The notes: generated from the sequence alone by a model not told the origin. 64,000 nt of DNA from Halosimplex aquaticum (GCF_028747785.1 NZ_CP118158.1:4464001-4528000); one strand, 5' to 3'. Positions 1-8,321 are shown, counted from the stretch's first letter. Numbers and translations: made by a program.

Positions 1-2165
1 TCTGGATGGCCACCGCGGACGGCGAGGAGTTCGTCTACATCAACCCCGCCTTCGAGGAGGTGTGGGGACTCGACCGACGAGAACTGTACGACGAACCCAC
101 GTCCTTCCTCGACGCGGTCCATCCCGACGACCGCGAGCGCGTCCGCGAGGCGTTCGCCGCGCTCCCGGAGCGGGAGTTCGACGAGGAGTACCGGATCCGC
201 CGAAGCGACGGTGAGGTCCGCTGGGTCCACTCCCGCGGCGCCACCGTGCGAGACGAGGACAGCGGGATGGTTCGCGTCGTCGGCATCGGCGATGACGTGA
301 CCGAGCGCGTCGAGCGCGAGCGCGAACTAGAACGGAGCGAGCGCCGCTACCGGACGGTCGTCGAAAACTTCCCCAACGGCGCGGTGGGCCTCGTCGACAC
401 GGACCTGCGGTACGTGACCATCGGCGGGAAACCGCTCACCGAGAGGGATCTGACGGCCGAAGACCTGGAAGGACGGTTGGTCCGTGAGGTGCTGTCGCCG
501 GAACTGGCCGACCGCGTCGAATCGCTCTACCAGTCGGCGCTCGACGGCGAACCCGCCACGCTGGAGTACAGCCACGAGGACGGAGACAGGCACACTCGGT
601 ACCGGACGTTCCCCGTTCGGGACGACGACGGGGAGATATTCGGCGCGATGGGGATGTCACAGGACATCACCGAGCAGGTCGAGCGCGAGCGCCGCCTGGA
701 GGAGTCCGAGCGCCGGTACCGCACGCTCGCCGAGAACTTCCCGAACGGCGCCGTCGCCGTGTACGACGAGGACCTCCGGTTCACGCTCACCCAGGGCGCC
801 GAACTTGGCGACGTGCTCCCGGAGCGCGACGAACTCGAGGGCCGGACCGTCTCGGAGGTGTTCCCGCGGGGCATCGTCGAGCGCCTCGAACCGCTGTTGC
901 GGGCCGCCGTCGAGGAGGGCGAGAGCGACAGCGACACCTTCGAGTTCGGCGGCCGGCACTGGCGGACGCGAGCGACCCCGCTGCGCGACGCCGGCGGCGA
1001 GATATTCGCCGGCCTGAGCTTCTCCCAGGACATCACCGAACAGGTCGAGCGCGAGGCCGAACTCGAACGGGCGCTCGACCTGCTGGAGCGGACCGAGCGC
1101 ATCGCCGACGTCGGCGGCTGGGAGATCGACCCGCAAACGCGGGACGTGTTCTGGACAGACCACGTCTTCGACCTGCTGGAGGTCGAGGGCGAGGATGAAC
1201 CGCCGCTGGACGAGGCCCTCGACATGTACCACGCGGACGACCGGGCGATCGTCGAGGAAGCCGTCGACGACGCGCTCGCGTCCGGCGAGTCGTTCGACGT
1301 CGAGGTGCGTCTCCGGACGGGGGCGACCGGCGAGATCCGCTGGCTGCGGCTCCAGGGCGTCCCGGAGGTGGTCGACGGCGACGTCGTCTCGCTCCGCGGC
1401 GCGGCCCAGGACGTCACCGAGCGCAAGCACCGCGAACAGCGCCTCGAAGACCTGATCGAACGACTGGAGGAGTCGAACGAACGGCTCGAACAGTTCGCCT
1501 ACGCCGCCTCGCACGACCTGCAGGAGCCGCTGCGGATGGTGTCGAGCTATCTCCAGTTGATCGAACGCCGCTACGCCGACGACCTCGACGAGGACGGCCG
1601 CGAGTTCATCGAGTTCGCCGTCGACGGCGCCGACCGCATGCGGGACATGATCCAGGGGCTGCTCCAGTACTCCCGCGTGGACACCCGCGGCGACCCCTTC
1701 GAACCGGTCGACCTGGAGGCCGTCGTGTCGGACGTCTGCGACGACCTGCAGGTCCGGATCGAGGAGAGCGGCGCCGAGATAACCGCCGACCCGCTGCCCC
1801 AGGTCGAGGGCGACGGCGGGCAACTGCGGCAGGTGTTCCAGAATCTGTTCGACAACGCGATCGAGTACAGCGGCGACGACCCACCGCGGGTCCGCGTCTC
1901 GGCCGAGCGGGCCGGCGACCGGTGGGAAGTCTCGGTCAGCGACGAGGGCATCGGCATCGACCCCGAGGACGCCGACCGGGTCTTCGAAGTGTTCCAGAGC
2001 CTCCACAGCCAGGGCGACCACGCCGGCACGGGCATCGGCCTCGCGCTCTGTGAGCGGATCGTCGAGCGCCACGGCGGCGACATCTGGCTCGACTCCGTGC
2101 CCGGTGAGGGATCGACGTTTACATTCACGTTGCCGACCATAGGGACAGACAGTGCCCGACCATGA
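1..2165 (+). CDS. Multi-PAS sensor histidine kinase (5' partial)
   Basis: A probable signal-sensing protein kinase that autophosphorylates on histidine. The reading frame is open to the window edge, and the codon before the first ATG (position 6) encodes Trp in a PAS-like context, so the true start lies upstream. Numbered from that ATG there are four PAS modules (about 1-105, 115-232, 235-352 and 360-480), a HisKA helix with ASHDLQEP (His503) and a HATPase_c domain with DNAIEYS, DEGIGID and GTGIGLALC motifs. No membrane segment is visible, so the visible part looks cytoplasmic. PAS2 and PAS3 are much alike (both have ENFPNGAV and SQDITEQVERE), which suggests an internal duplication. It overlaps the downstream receiver gene by 14 bp, so the pair is likely co-translated. 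The ligand is unknown. Confidence 0.93.
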   Translation, partial: WMATADGEEFVYINPAFEEVWGLDRRELYDEPTSFLDAVHPDDRERVREAFAALPEREFDEEYRIRRSDGEVRWVHSRGATVRDEDSGMVRVVGIGDDVTERVERERELERSERRYRTVVENFPNGAVGLVDTDLRYVTIGGKPLTERDLTAEDLEGRLVREVLSPELADRVESLYQSALDGEPATLEYSHEDGDRHTRYRTFPVRDDDGEIFGAMGMSQDITEQVERERRLEESERRYRTLAENFPNGAVAVYDEDLRFTLTQGAELGDVLPERDELEGRTVSEVFPRGIVERLEPLLRAAVEEGESDSDTFEFGGRHWRTRATPLRDAGGEIFAGLSFSQDITEQVEREAELERALDLLERTERIADVGGWEIDPQTRDVFWTDHVFDLLEVEGEDEPPLDEALDMYHADDRAIVEEAVDDALASGESFDVEVRLRTGATGEIRWLRLQGVPEVVDGDVVSLRGAAQDVTERKHREQRLEDLIERLEESNERLEQFAYAASHDLQEPLRMVSSYLQLIERRYADDLDEDGREFIEFAVDGADRMRDMIQGLLQYSRVDTRGDPFEPVDLEAVVSDVCDDLQVRIEESGAEITADPLPQVEGDGGQLRQVFQNLFDNAIEYSGDDPPRVRVSAERAGDRWEVSVSDEGIGIDPEDADRVFEVFQSLHSQGDHAGTGIGLALCERIVERHGGDIWLDSVPGEGSTFTFTLPTIGTDSARP

Positions 2166-2610
2166 CCGCTCCGGCGACCCCGCCGACATCCTCCTCGTCG
2201 AGGACAATCCGGGCGACGTCCGCCTCACGCAAGAGGCGTTCAAAGAGGGACAGATCCGGAACACCCTCCACGTGGTGACCGACGGGGTCGAAGCGCTCGA
2301 CTTCCTCCGCCGGCGCGGCGACCACGCGGACGCGCCGCTCCCGGACATCGTCCTCCTCGATCTCAACCTCCCCCGGAAGAACGGCGACGAAGTGCTCGAC
2401 GAGATACGGAGTGACCCCGATCTCGAGTACCTGCCGGTCATCGTCCTGACGAGTTCGGAGGCCCAGGAGGACGTGGTCCAGTCGTACGAACTCCAGGCGA
2501 ACGCGTACCTGACGAAACCGGTCGACCCGAGCGAGTTCATCGAGACCGTCCGGTCGATCCAGCAGTTCTGGCTGTCCGTCGTTCGGCTCCCGCCCTACGA
2601 CGAGGAGTAG
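2152..2610 (+). CDS. Single-domain response regulator (Rcp1-like receiver)
   Basis: A 152-residue stand-alone CheY-like receiver that probably takes phosphate from the kinase just upstream. The GTG start lies inside the end of the kinase gene. Features are the acidic pair in LLVEDNPGD, the phospho-acceptor Asp70 in LLDLNLPRKNG, the conserved Thr/Ser in LTSSEAQ and the Lys in YLTKPVD. The LNLPRKNG loop is typical of Rcp1-type receivers that pair with phytochrome-like kinases in bacteria and haloarchaea. There is no output domain, so it must act by protein-protein contact or as a phosphorelay intermediate. Confidence 0.92.
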   Translation: MPDHDRSGDPADILLVEDNPGDVRLTQEAFKEGQIRNTLHVVTDGVEALDFLRRRGDHADAPLPDIVLLDLNLPRKNGDEVLDEIRSDPDLEYLPVIVLTSSEAQEDVVQSYELQANAYLTKPVDPSEFIETVRSIQQFWLSVVRLPPYDEE

Positions 2611-2615
2611 CTCCG

Positions 2616-3269
2616 CTAGCCGGGTCCGAGGGCCGCGATATCGGCGCCGACCGTCGCGAGCGCGTCGGCGGGGTTCGGGTCGCTGTCGGCGAGATGCGTG
2701 TACCGATGGTCCGGGACGCTCGATAGCGCCGCCGCGACGCCTTCGCTGTACGTCTCGACGCCCGGCTCCGTCGGGGCGTCGCCGCCCCAGACGTCCCGGA
2801 CGACCGTCATCGAATCGATGCGAACCTCCAGCCTGCGCGGCTCGTAGCGAGCCAGCAGTTCGGAGAGTCCGAGCTGGAGGGCGACGTACTCGGCGGTGTT
2901 GTTCCCCGCTCGGGAGCCGACCGGCCGGCCGAGACGGACGAGTTCGTTCTCCTCGGCGTCCATGATGACGGCGCCCGCGCCTGCGGGGCCGGGATTGCCG
3001 CGTGAACTGCCGTCGACGTAGAGGACGAACGCGTCGCCCGACGGCTCGGGGGCCGGTGGTCGGGCGAGGTCCGACTCCAGCAGGGTCTCGAGCGCGCCAC
3101 GCAACTCGGCCGGGGTCGTCGCGGGGTCGAAGAGGCCGCCGTAGCCGGGGACGGCGTCGTCGATGACCTCGGTTGCCGCCGCCATCTCGTAGCCGACGCC
3201 CGCTAGTACCTCGTCGACGAGCGCGGCGAGCCGCGTGAGGTGTTCGCCCGGGAGTCGGTCGTCAGTCAC
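2616..3269 (-). CDS. rnhA: Ribonuclease HI family protein
   Basis: Probably cleaves the RNA strand of RNA-DNA hybrids. The 217-residue protein has a helical N-terminal region of about 70 residues and a C-terminal RNase H fold. The acidic active-site residues can be seen: Asp in LYVDGSSRGNPGPAG, Glu in NNTAEYVALQLGL, Asp in EVRIDSMTVV and a final Asp near HLADSDPNPADALA. The NTAEY block is diagnostic. The start is GTG at 3269. It is convergent with the receiver gene, with only 5 bp between the stops. The helical N-terminal extension is usual for the haloarchaeal form and its job is unknown. Confidence 0.9.
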   Translation of the reverse strand: MTDDRLPGEHLTRLAALVDEVLAGVGYEMAAATEVIDDAVPGYGGLFDPATTPAELRGALETLLESDLARPPAPEPSGDAFVLYVDGSSRGNPGPAGAGAVIMDAEENELVRLGRPVGSRAGNNTAEYVALQLGLSELLARYEPRRLEVRIDSMTVVRDVWGGDAPTEPGVETYSEGVAAALSSVPDHRYTHLADSDPNPADALATVGADIAALGPG

Positions 3270-3413
3270 ACCGCGTCACCCGCCGGACTCCGGTACGGGA
3301 TTCCTTCGCTCGGTCCCGGGCGATATCGTCGACCGGTCGCACCACTGCATACCTGTTCTCGGCGGTCGAGCGGGATAATCCCTTCAGGTGGGACCGACAG
3401 GCGACCGTTCTGA

Positions 3414-4346
3414 CTACTGGAGCCGAGCGACTGTCTCGTCGTCCCGCTCCTCGACCCGGACGAGGCCGTCGTCGGCCAGGTCCGAGAGCAGTCCTCGGAG
3501 CCACTCGCGGCCGTATTCGCCGTCCGGGGCGTAGTCGACGCGGATACGCGGGCCGAGTACGTCGAGGGGCAACTCGTCGTGCTCGCCGAGCGTCCGGACG
3601 ATCCGCCCGCGGAACTGCCGCCTGCTCCCCTCGAACGCGGGCTGTGTCGGGACGTCCGGCGCGGTGAAGTCGCCGGTCTCGTAGGCGTGACACCACTCGC
3701 GCCACGGACAGGACTCGCCGTCGCACTCCGGCGTCTTCTCGCAGGCCACGCCGCCGAGTTCCATGATCGCGTTGTTCCAGACGCGGGACTCGCCCTCCGG
3801 CATGAGGTCGGCGGCCACCCGTTCGAAGGTCGCGTCGTCGTCCGGCACGTCGAACGCGCGGTAGAGGACGCGCTTGACGTTCGTGTCGACGACGGCGTCG
3901 CCGTTGTCGAACGCGAAGCTCGCGACCGCGTTGGCGGTGTAGGGACCGACGCCCATCAGTTCCGCGAGTTCGTCGGGCTCGCGGGGGAACTCGCCGCCGT
4001 ACTCGGACTCGATCTGACCCGCCGCCTCGTGGAGGTACTTGGCGCGGTTGTTGTAGCCGAGGCTGTGGTCGCTCCAGAACCCGACCACGTCGGCGCGGTC
4101 GGCGGCCGCGAGATCCGCGGTCGTCGGCCACCGCTCCAGGAACGCCTCCCATGCGGTGACGACGCGGCTCAACTGGGTCTGCTGGCTCATCACCTCGGAG
4201 ACGTGGATCTCGTAGGGGTCGTCGGTCCGTCGCCACGGGAACTCGCGGTGGTCGGCCTCGTACCACTCGACCAGCGCCGCCCGGACCGCCTCGACGTCCT
4301 CGGGGAGATGGTCGTCCGCACCCACCGACTCGTCGGCCTCGCTCAT
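3414..4346 (-). CDS. mutY: A/G-specific adenine DNA glycosylase MutY
   Basis: Base-excision repair enzyme that removes adenine mispaired with 8-oxoguanine. The 310-residue protein has the MutY start block FPWRRTDDPY, the catalytic Glu in SEVMSQQTQ, the helix-hairpin-helix LMGVGPYTANAVASF and the catalytic Asp in AVVDTNVKRV. A Cys cluster (CEKTPEC, then C and C within the next 11 residues) fits the [4Fe-4S] loop. The C-terminus is shorter than the bacterial NUDIX-like 8-oxoG domain, as is common in haloarchaea. The start is an ATG at 4346. It stands alone between rnhA and the UPF0016 gene. Confidence 0.95.
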   Translation of the reverse strand: MSEADESVGADDHLPEDVEAVRAALVEWYEADHREFPWRRTDDPYEIHVSEVMSQQTQLSRVVTAWEAFLERWPTTADLAAADRADVVGFWSDHSLGYNNRAKYLHEAAGQIESEYGGEFPREPDELAELMGVGPYTANAVASFAFDNGDAVVDTNVKRVLYRAFDVPDDDATFERVAADLMPEGESRVWNNAIMELGGVACEKTPECDGESCPWREWCHAYETGDFTAPDVPTQPAFEGSRRQFRGRIVRTLGEHDELPLDVLGPRIRVDYAPDGEYGREWLRGLLSDLADDGLVRVEERDDETVARLQ

Positions 4347-4430
4347 CGCTCACTGCTACCGGTCGAACTCGCTTGGGTGTGGCGATCAGCGACGCCGGAC
4401 GCGGCGCCGACCGTCCCGCACTCGTTCCCG

Positions 4431-5204
4431 TCAAGCGAGCGCCGCGAACGCCGGCATCGCCGCCGCGACGCCGCCCCAGATGCCCTGGAGGACGGCCGCG
4501 ACTGCGTCGACGACCGTCTCCCAGACGGAGAAGCCGGTGAAGATGGTCAGGAAGGTGTCGAGGCCGAAGAAGAAAAACAGCGCCGCGCCGGCGAGGTGGG
4601 CTTTCACCGCGTCGAAGCGCCCGGAGAAGGTGCTGAAGAAGTACGCGTTGGCGAGGCTCACCGGGATGATGACGAGCATCTCGCCGACCCAGATGCCCGG
4701 GTGAGCGCCGTACTTGACGGCGAGGCTGATGGTGACAAGCTGGGTCTTGTCGCCGAACTCGCCGGCGGCCATCATCGCGAAGATGGGGAGGAAGTTCCCG
4801 AAGCGGTTGGGGACGTCGCGGCCCAGCACGGACACGTCGAGCTCCCCGCCCGCGCTCGCGACGCCGGCGACGCCGCCGTCGGTCTCGGCGAGGGCCTCTT
4901 TCCCCCCGCTCGGCTGGACGCCCCCGCCCTCCGGGATGGACCGGAGGAGCAACACGCCGAACAGGAGGAAGAGCCCGCCAGCGATGCCGTCGAGGTAGAC
5001 GGGCGGGAGCGCGCCCTTCAGCGCCTGCCCGAACCAGATCTCCAGTGCCGTCCACCCGGCGAACGCCAGCCCGGCGGCGCTGACGACCGTGCGCGGGTCG
5101 AACCGCGTCGCCAGGCCCGCGATGATGAACTGCACCTTCTCGCCCGGCAAGACGACTAGCTGGGCGACCATCGCGGCGACCATCACGGTGAGGAACCCGT
5201 TCAC
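4431..5204 (-). CDS. UPF0016/Gdt1-family cation transporter
   Basis: A 257-residue integral membrane protein of the UPF0016 (TMEM165/Gdt1) family, whose members export Mn2+ or exchange Ca2+/Mn2+ for H+. The second signature motif is intact (EFGDKTQLVTISLA). The first is changed to LPGEKVQF, losing the first Glu and swapping Asp for Glu. There are about six hydrophobic segments with a soluble Gly/Glu-rich loop in the middle. The GTG start (5204) overlaps the stop of a 27-codon upstream ORF, and that short ORF carries the promoter and a palindrome, so expression of the exporter is probably tied to it. Mn2+ as the substrate is inferred from the family. Confidence 0.88.
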   Translation of the reverse strand: MNGFLTVMVAAMVAQLVVLPGEKVQFIIAGLATRFDPRTVVSAAGLAFAGWTALEIWFGQALKGALPPVYLDGIAGGLFLLFGVLLLRSIPEGGGVQPSGGKEALAETDGGVAGVASAGGELDVSVLGRDVPNRFGNFLPIFAMMAAGEFGDKTQLVTISLAVKYGAHPGIWVGEMLVIIPVSLANAYFFSTFSGRFDAVKAHLAGAALFFFFGLDTFLTIFTGFSVWETVVDAVAAVLQGIWGGVAAAMPAFAALA

Positions 5205-5284
5205 GAGCGACTCACCCGTACCGCCGCGCGGACCGTCTCGGCGTCGCTGTCGGTGACGTATCCGACGGACGCGCGACCGTTCAT
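5201..5284 (-). CDS. Possible 27-residue leader ORF upstream of the UPF0016 gene
   Basis: A short ORF starting at ATG 5284 and reading MNGRASVGYVTDSDAETV, then on to a TGA that overlaps the GTG of the UPF0016 gene (GTGA). A TATA-like box (about 5309-5316) sits about 28 nt before this ATG, the spacing of haloarchaeal leaderless promoters, and no better promoter is seen nearer the transporter. The ORF would therefore be translated first, with the transporter translated by coupling. The peptide matches no family I recognise. It could instead be an unused 5' leader. Confidence 0.45.
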   Translation of the reverse strand: MNGRASVGYVTDSDAETVRAAVRVSRS

Positions 5285-5293
5285 CGGCTCGGA

Positions 5294-5307
5294 TTAGACC
5301 CGTCTAA
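5294..5307. promoter_or_regulatory. 14-bp palindrome (probable operator) in the UPF0016 promoter
   Basis: Perfect inverted repeat TTAGAC-CC-GTCTAA lying between the TATA-like box (minus strand, about 5309-5316) and the leaderless start at 5284. This is the position where a bound repressor would block transcription. The TTAG/CTAA arms recall sites of DtxR/SirR-type metal regulators, which would fit a Mn exporter. The regulator itself is not in the window, so this link is inference. Confidence 0.5.
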
Positions 5308-5401
5308 ATCATAAGTCTGGCGGCGCAAACACCCCCGCAGTGGCCGACGGCGAACTGGTCGGATCCGGCCGGTGGCGCCTCACTCCCCAGTCGTTCGGGA
5401 G

Positions 5402-6208
5402 TCAGTCGGTATCGCAGTCGGCGATGTCGTCCCGGTCGAGCGGCGTCGCGTCGGACCAGTAGCGCTCGAAGGCGTCCTCGGCCCACGACACGACGGCCGG
5501 GTCGTCGGTATCGATCGACGCCCGCAAGACGCCGCTGTCGTCGCGGACGAGCAGGTGGACCCTGTCGTCGACGAGCGTCCCGGCGAGGGGAACGCCGTCG
5601 TCGCGGACGCGGACCGACGCGGCGTCCGCGCCGAGGAGCGTCTCCAGCCGCCGCCTGAGCGTCGACTCGCTCGCCAGCGCGTCGATGGCGCTCCGGGAGA
5701 AGACGCCGCTGAACGAGACGTCGCCGTCCGCGGCGCGCTCGGCCGTCAGCGCGAGCGTCTGTTCGTTGAACGCGTGGGAGAACGCGCAGATCGTCTCGGC
5801 CTCGCGCTCCAGGTCGATCAGCCGCTGGAGCGGCGCGTTGGGCCGCGTCTCGGTCGGGACGGTGATCGTCGCGTCGGCGAGGCGGGCGAGGTCGAACTCC
5901 ATCGCGTCGGTCGGGAGGTCGGCGACGATGTCGCGGAGCTGTCGCTCGGTCTCCAGCACGTCGAGGAGGTCCGAGAACGCGCTCGCGACGAGCCGGCCGG
6001 TCGCCGTCGCCTCGTACGCGCCGTCGCTCCGCCGGACCCACGACCGCTCTTCGAAGTCGCCGAGGATCCGGCCGAGCGTCGCCTGGGACGCCCCGGTCTC
6101 CGCCGCGAGGTCCGATCGGCTCCGCGACCCCGTCGCGAGCGACTGCAACACCTCCACCCGGTTGGCCGAGAGCGCGAGGAACTCCACGTCTTCGAGCGCC
6201 GCGTCCAT
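5402..6208 (-). CDS. Winged-helix transcriptional regulator (FilR1/DUF1724-like)
   Basis: A 268-residue DNA-binding regulator of a type common in haloarchaea. Residues about 10-75 form a winged helix (RVEVLQSLATGSRSRSDLAAETG, then a recognition helix QATLGRILGDFEE and a wing). The rest resembles the FilR1 middle domain (DUF1724): a sensor-like alpha/beta region ending in a conserved W-A-E-D-A-F-E-R-Y-W stretch. No membrane or metal motifs are visible. It starts at ATG 6208 and is transcribed away from the EamA gene, whose promoter region lies in the shared intergenic space. It could regulate that transporter, but nothing in the sequence proves it. Confidence 0.85.
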   Translation of the reverse strand: MDAALEDVEFLALSANRVEVLQSLATGSRSRSDLAAETGASQATLGRILGDFEERSWVRRSDGAYEATATGRLVASAFSDLLDVLETERQLRDIVADLPTDAMEFDLARLADATITVPTETRPNAPLQRLIDLEREAETICAFSHAFNEQTLALTAERAADGDVSFSGVFSRSAIDALASESTLRRRLETLLGADAASVRVRDDGVPLAGTLVDDRVHLLVRDDSGVLRASIDTDDPAVVSWAEDAFERYWSDATPLDRDDIADCDTD

Positions 6209-6400
6209 ACCCGACCTGACGGCCGTCGGGCTAAACCGTTTTCGGGGTCCGGACGGCTCGCGTGCCTTTGCGGCGCATCTGGGCCCGCACGTGACGGCCC
6301 GACGCCGGCGTCCGCTTGCACCCCGCGCCGCGCTTGCACGGGGTGAAAACGAAGCACGGGACGCGCCCGTTTCTCGCCGCTCAAAATTTTCTAAACGACA

Positions 6401-6408
6401 CTATAAGG
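6401..6408 (+). promoter_or_regulatory. TATA-like box for the EamA leader ORF
   Basis: CTATAAGG inside an unusually A/T-rich patch (6381-6455) in an otherwise GC-rich region. Its centre is about 28 nt before the ATG of the short ORF at 6433, consistent with a leaderless transcript. Several GATATC-like inverted motifs (6436-6450) lie just downstream and might bind a regulator. Confidence 0.55.
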
Positions 6409-6432
6409 CTACGTATCCTACGATATGGTAAG

Positions 6433-6525
6433 ATGCGATATCTCGATATCTCCTCGCCCTCGACGCGTTCGCCCCCCGCCGCAGGCGTGAGCCGCAGCCG
6501 ACAGCTAGCGGAGGTGTCGGCGTGA
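6433..6525 (+). CDS. Possible 30-residue leader ORF overlapping the EamA start
   Basis: A short ORF (MRYLDISSPSTRSPPAAG and 12 further residues) starting about 28 nt after a TATA-like box. Its TGA overlaps the GTG of the EamA gene (GTGA). A Shine-Dalgarno-like GGAGGTG (6510-6516) lies in its last codons, correctly placed for the EamA start. A leaderless upstream ORF plus an internal SD and stop-start overlap suggests translational coupling. The peptide resembles no family I know, and the ORF may be fortuitous. Confidence 0.45.
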   Translation: MRYLDISSPSTRSPPAAGVSRSRQLAEVSA

Positions 6526-7580
6526 TCAGTCGCAAGAGCATCCTCGCGTTCCTCGCGACGAGCGTCTTCTTCGGCGGGACGTTCGTCGCGGCGAAGGCCG
6601 GCCTCGACCACTTCCCGCCGCTGCTGTTCGTCGCGCTCCGCTTCGACGTGGCGGCGGTCGTCATGTTCGCGTTCGTCGCCCTCACGCGAGAGCGCGCGGA
6701 CCTGATCCCGCGGACCCGCGGCGACCTCGGGGGCATCGTCGCGACGGGGCTGTTCGCCATCGGGCTGACGAACGCGCTGCTGTTCGTCGGCCAGCAGTAC
6801 GTCACCAGCGGCGTCGCGTCGATCATCGCGAGCCTCAACCCCATCCTGACGCCCGTCTTCGCGGCCGTCCTGCTCGCCGACGAGCGGCTCTCGGCGCGCG
6901 GCGCCGTCGGGATGGCGCTGGGCCTGCTCGGCGTCGGCCTCGTCGCGAACCCGGACCCAGCGGCGCTCCTCTCCGGGGGCGTCTTCGGGGAGTCGGTCAT
7001 GCTCGCGAGCGCCGTCTGCGGCGCGCTCGGGTCGGTGCTCATCCGCCGGGCCGACGCCGACCTCTCCAGCACCGTCCGGACCGCGTGGGGCCTCCCCCTG
7101 GCGGCGGTCGTCACCCACGCGCTGAGCCTGGGCGCCGGCGAGTCCGTCGCCGCCGTCTCGTGGAACGCCGAGTCGCTGCTCGCGCTCGGGTACGTGGCGC
7201 TGTTCGCCGGTGCGCTGGCCTACATCGCCTACTTCGGCCTCATCGACGACGTGGGCCCGATCCGCGCGAACCTGGCGTTCTACGTCGTCCCGGTCGTCGC
7301 GACGCTCGGCGGCTGGGCGCTGCTCGACGAGACCGTCTCGGCGCTCGCGATGGCCGGCTTCCTCGTCATCTTCGTCGGCTTCGCGATCATCGGGAGCGAC
7401 TCCCTCGACGACCCGTGGTTCCGCGGTACGCTCCCCGGTCGGATCGCCGCGTCCGACGGCATCCTCCCCCTCGACGACGCCTACGCGACCGAGAGCGGTT
7501 CGTCCGGGCAGTCCGACGCCGAGGCCGCGTCCGACTCGCGATTCAGTTCGGACGCGCCCGGCTGTCCTGCTGACGACTGA
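6522..7580 (+). CDS. EamA/DMT-family transporter
   Basis: A 352-residue membrane protein of the drug/metabolite transporter superfamily, which moves small metabolites across the cytoplasmic membrane. About ten hydrophobic helices are visible in two homologous halves, each with an EamA repeat (SVFFGGTFVAAKAGL early in the first, AYIAYFGLIDDVGPI late in the second), followed by a hydrophilic, Ser/Asp-rich C-terminal tail of about 55 residues. The GTG start is supported by GGAGGTG 6 bases upstream and by overlap with the leader ORF. The substrate cannot be predicted. The long acidic tail is absent from many family members. Confidence 0.88.
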   Translation: MISRKSILAFLATSVFFGGTFVAAKAGLDHFPPLLFVALRFDVAAVVMFAFVALTRERADLIPRTRGDLGGIVATGLFAIGLTNALLFVGQQYVTSGVASIIASLNPILTPVFAAVLLADERLSARGAVGMALGLLGVGLVANPDPAALLSGGVFGESVMLASAVCGALGSVLIRRADADLSSTVRTAWGLPLAAVVTHALSLGAGESVAAVSWNAESLLALGYVALFAGALAYIAYFGLIDDVGPIRANLAFYVVPVVATLGGWALLDETVSALAMAGFLVIFVGFAIIGSDSLDDPWFRGTLPGRIAASDGILPLDDAYATESGSSGQSDAEAASDSRFSSDAPGCPADD

Positions 7581-7655
7581 CTGTCCGGCCCCGTCCGGTC
7601 CCTCGACCACTCCACAACGACTTTGCTGTCCGGCTTTCGACGGTCCAGACGCCCT

Positions 7656-8321
7656 ATGACGCGAGACCTCGGTCCCCTCGCGCGAGACCTGTCGCTACCG
7701 TACTACGAAGACGCCCTCCCGGCCCACGACTGCTTCCACGCCAAACGGGTCCGCGACCTGTCGATCCGGTTGGCGGACCGCTCCGAGCGATCCGTCGACC
7801 GGGACGTCCTCGCCGCGGCGGCCTGGCTGCACGACATCGGCCGGCCGCTGGAACGGACGGGAGCGATCGACGACCACGACCAGTGGGCCGCCGCGGAAGC
7901 GGTCGACCTCCTCGACGCCGAAGGCGCGTCGACAGAGACGATCGACGCCGTCGAACACTGCATCCGCGCCCACAGCATCCGGTCAAGTTCGCCGGACCCG
8001 GAGACGGTCGAGGCCGAACTGCTGTTCGACGCGGACAAGCTGGACGCGACCGGAGCGGTCGGGCTCGTCCGGCTGGCGTGCATCGTCGGCGAGCGCTCGG
8101 GCAGAACTGGGGAGCGATACGCGGCGATCGACGACTCGTCGATCCCGGGCGCGGACGAGCCGGACGTGCCCGACGTCGCGATCCTCCGGGAGTGGGCCAG
8201 AAAGCGACTGGATGCGTTGCAAACGCCGCCCGCTCGCCGCCTCGGGGAGTCCCGGTGGCAGTTCATGGACGACTTCTTCGCGCAGTTCTACGCCGAGATC
8301 GGCGTCGACGGGGAGCGCTGA
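7656..8321 (+). CDS. HD-domain phosphohydrolase
   Basis: A 221-residue metal-dependent phosphohydrolase of the HD superfamily (YedJ-like). The metal-binding His and His-Asp pairs are visible: CFHAKRVRDLS, then AAAWLHDIGRPLE, IDAVEHCIRAHS and LLFDADKLDATG. The TTG-initiated frame extends 11 codons further upstream, but the ATG at 7656 starts the recognisable protein (MTRDLGPL) and is preferred. The natural substrate is unknown, since family members hydrolyse varied phosphate esters or nucleotides. It is convergent with the enoyl-CoA hydratase gene. Confidence 0.88.
   Translation: MTRDLGPLARDLSLPYYEDALPAHDCFHAKRVRDLSIRLADRSERSVDRDVLAAAAWLHDIGRPLERTGAIDDHDQWAAAEAVDLLDAEGASTETIDAVEHCIRAHSIRSSSPDPETVEAELLFDADKLDATGAVGLVRLACIVGERSGRTGERYAAIDDSSIPGADEPDVPDVAILREWARKRLDALQTPPARRLGESRWQFMDDFFAQFYAEIGVDGER

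Noticed and set aside
657..2540. Long minus-strand ORF (627 codons) opposite the histidine kinase and receiver genes
   Set aside because: Typical antisense shadow of GC-rich genes: Val/Arg/Leu-biased translation with no recognisable motif, while the plus strand encodes a clear PAS kinase and receiver.
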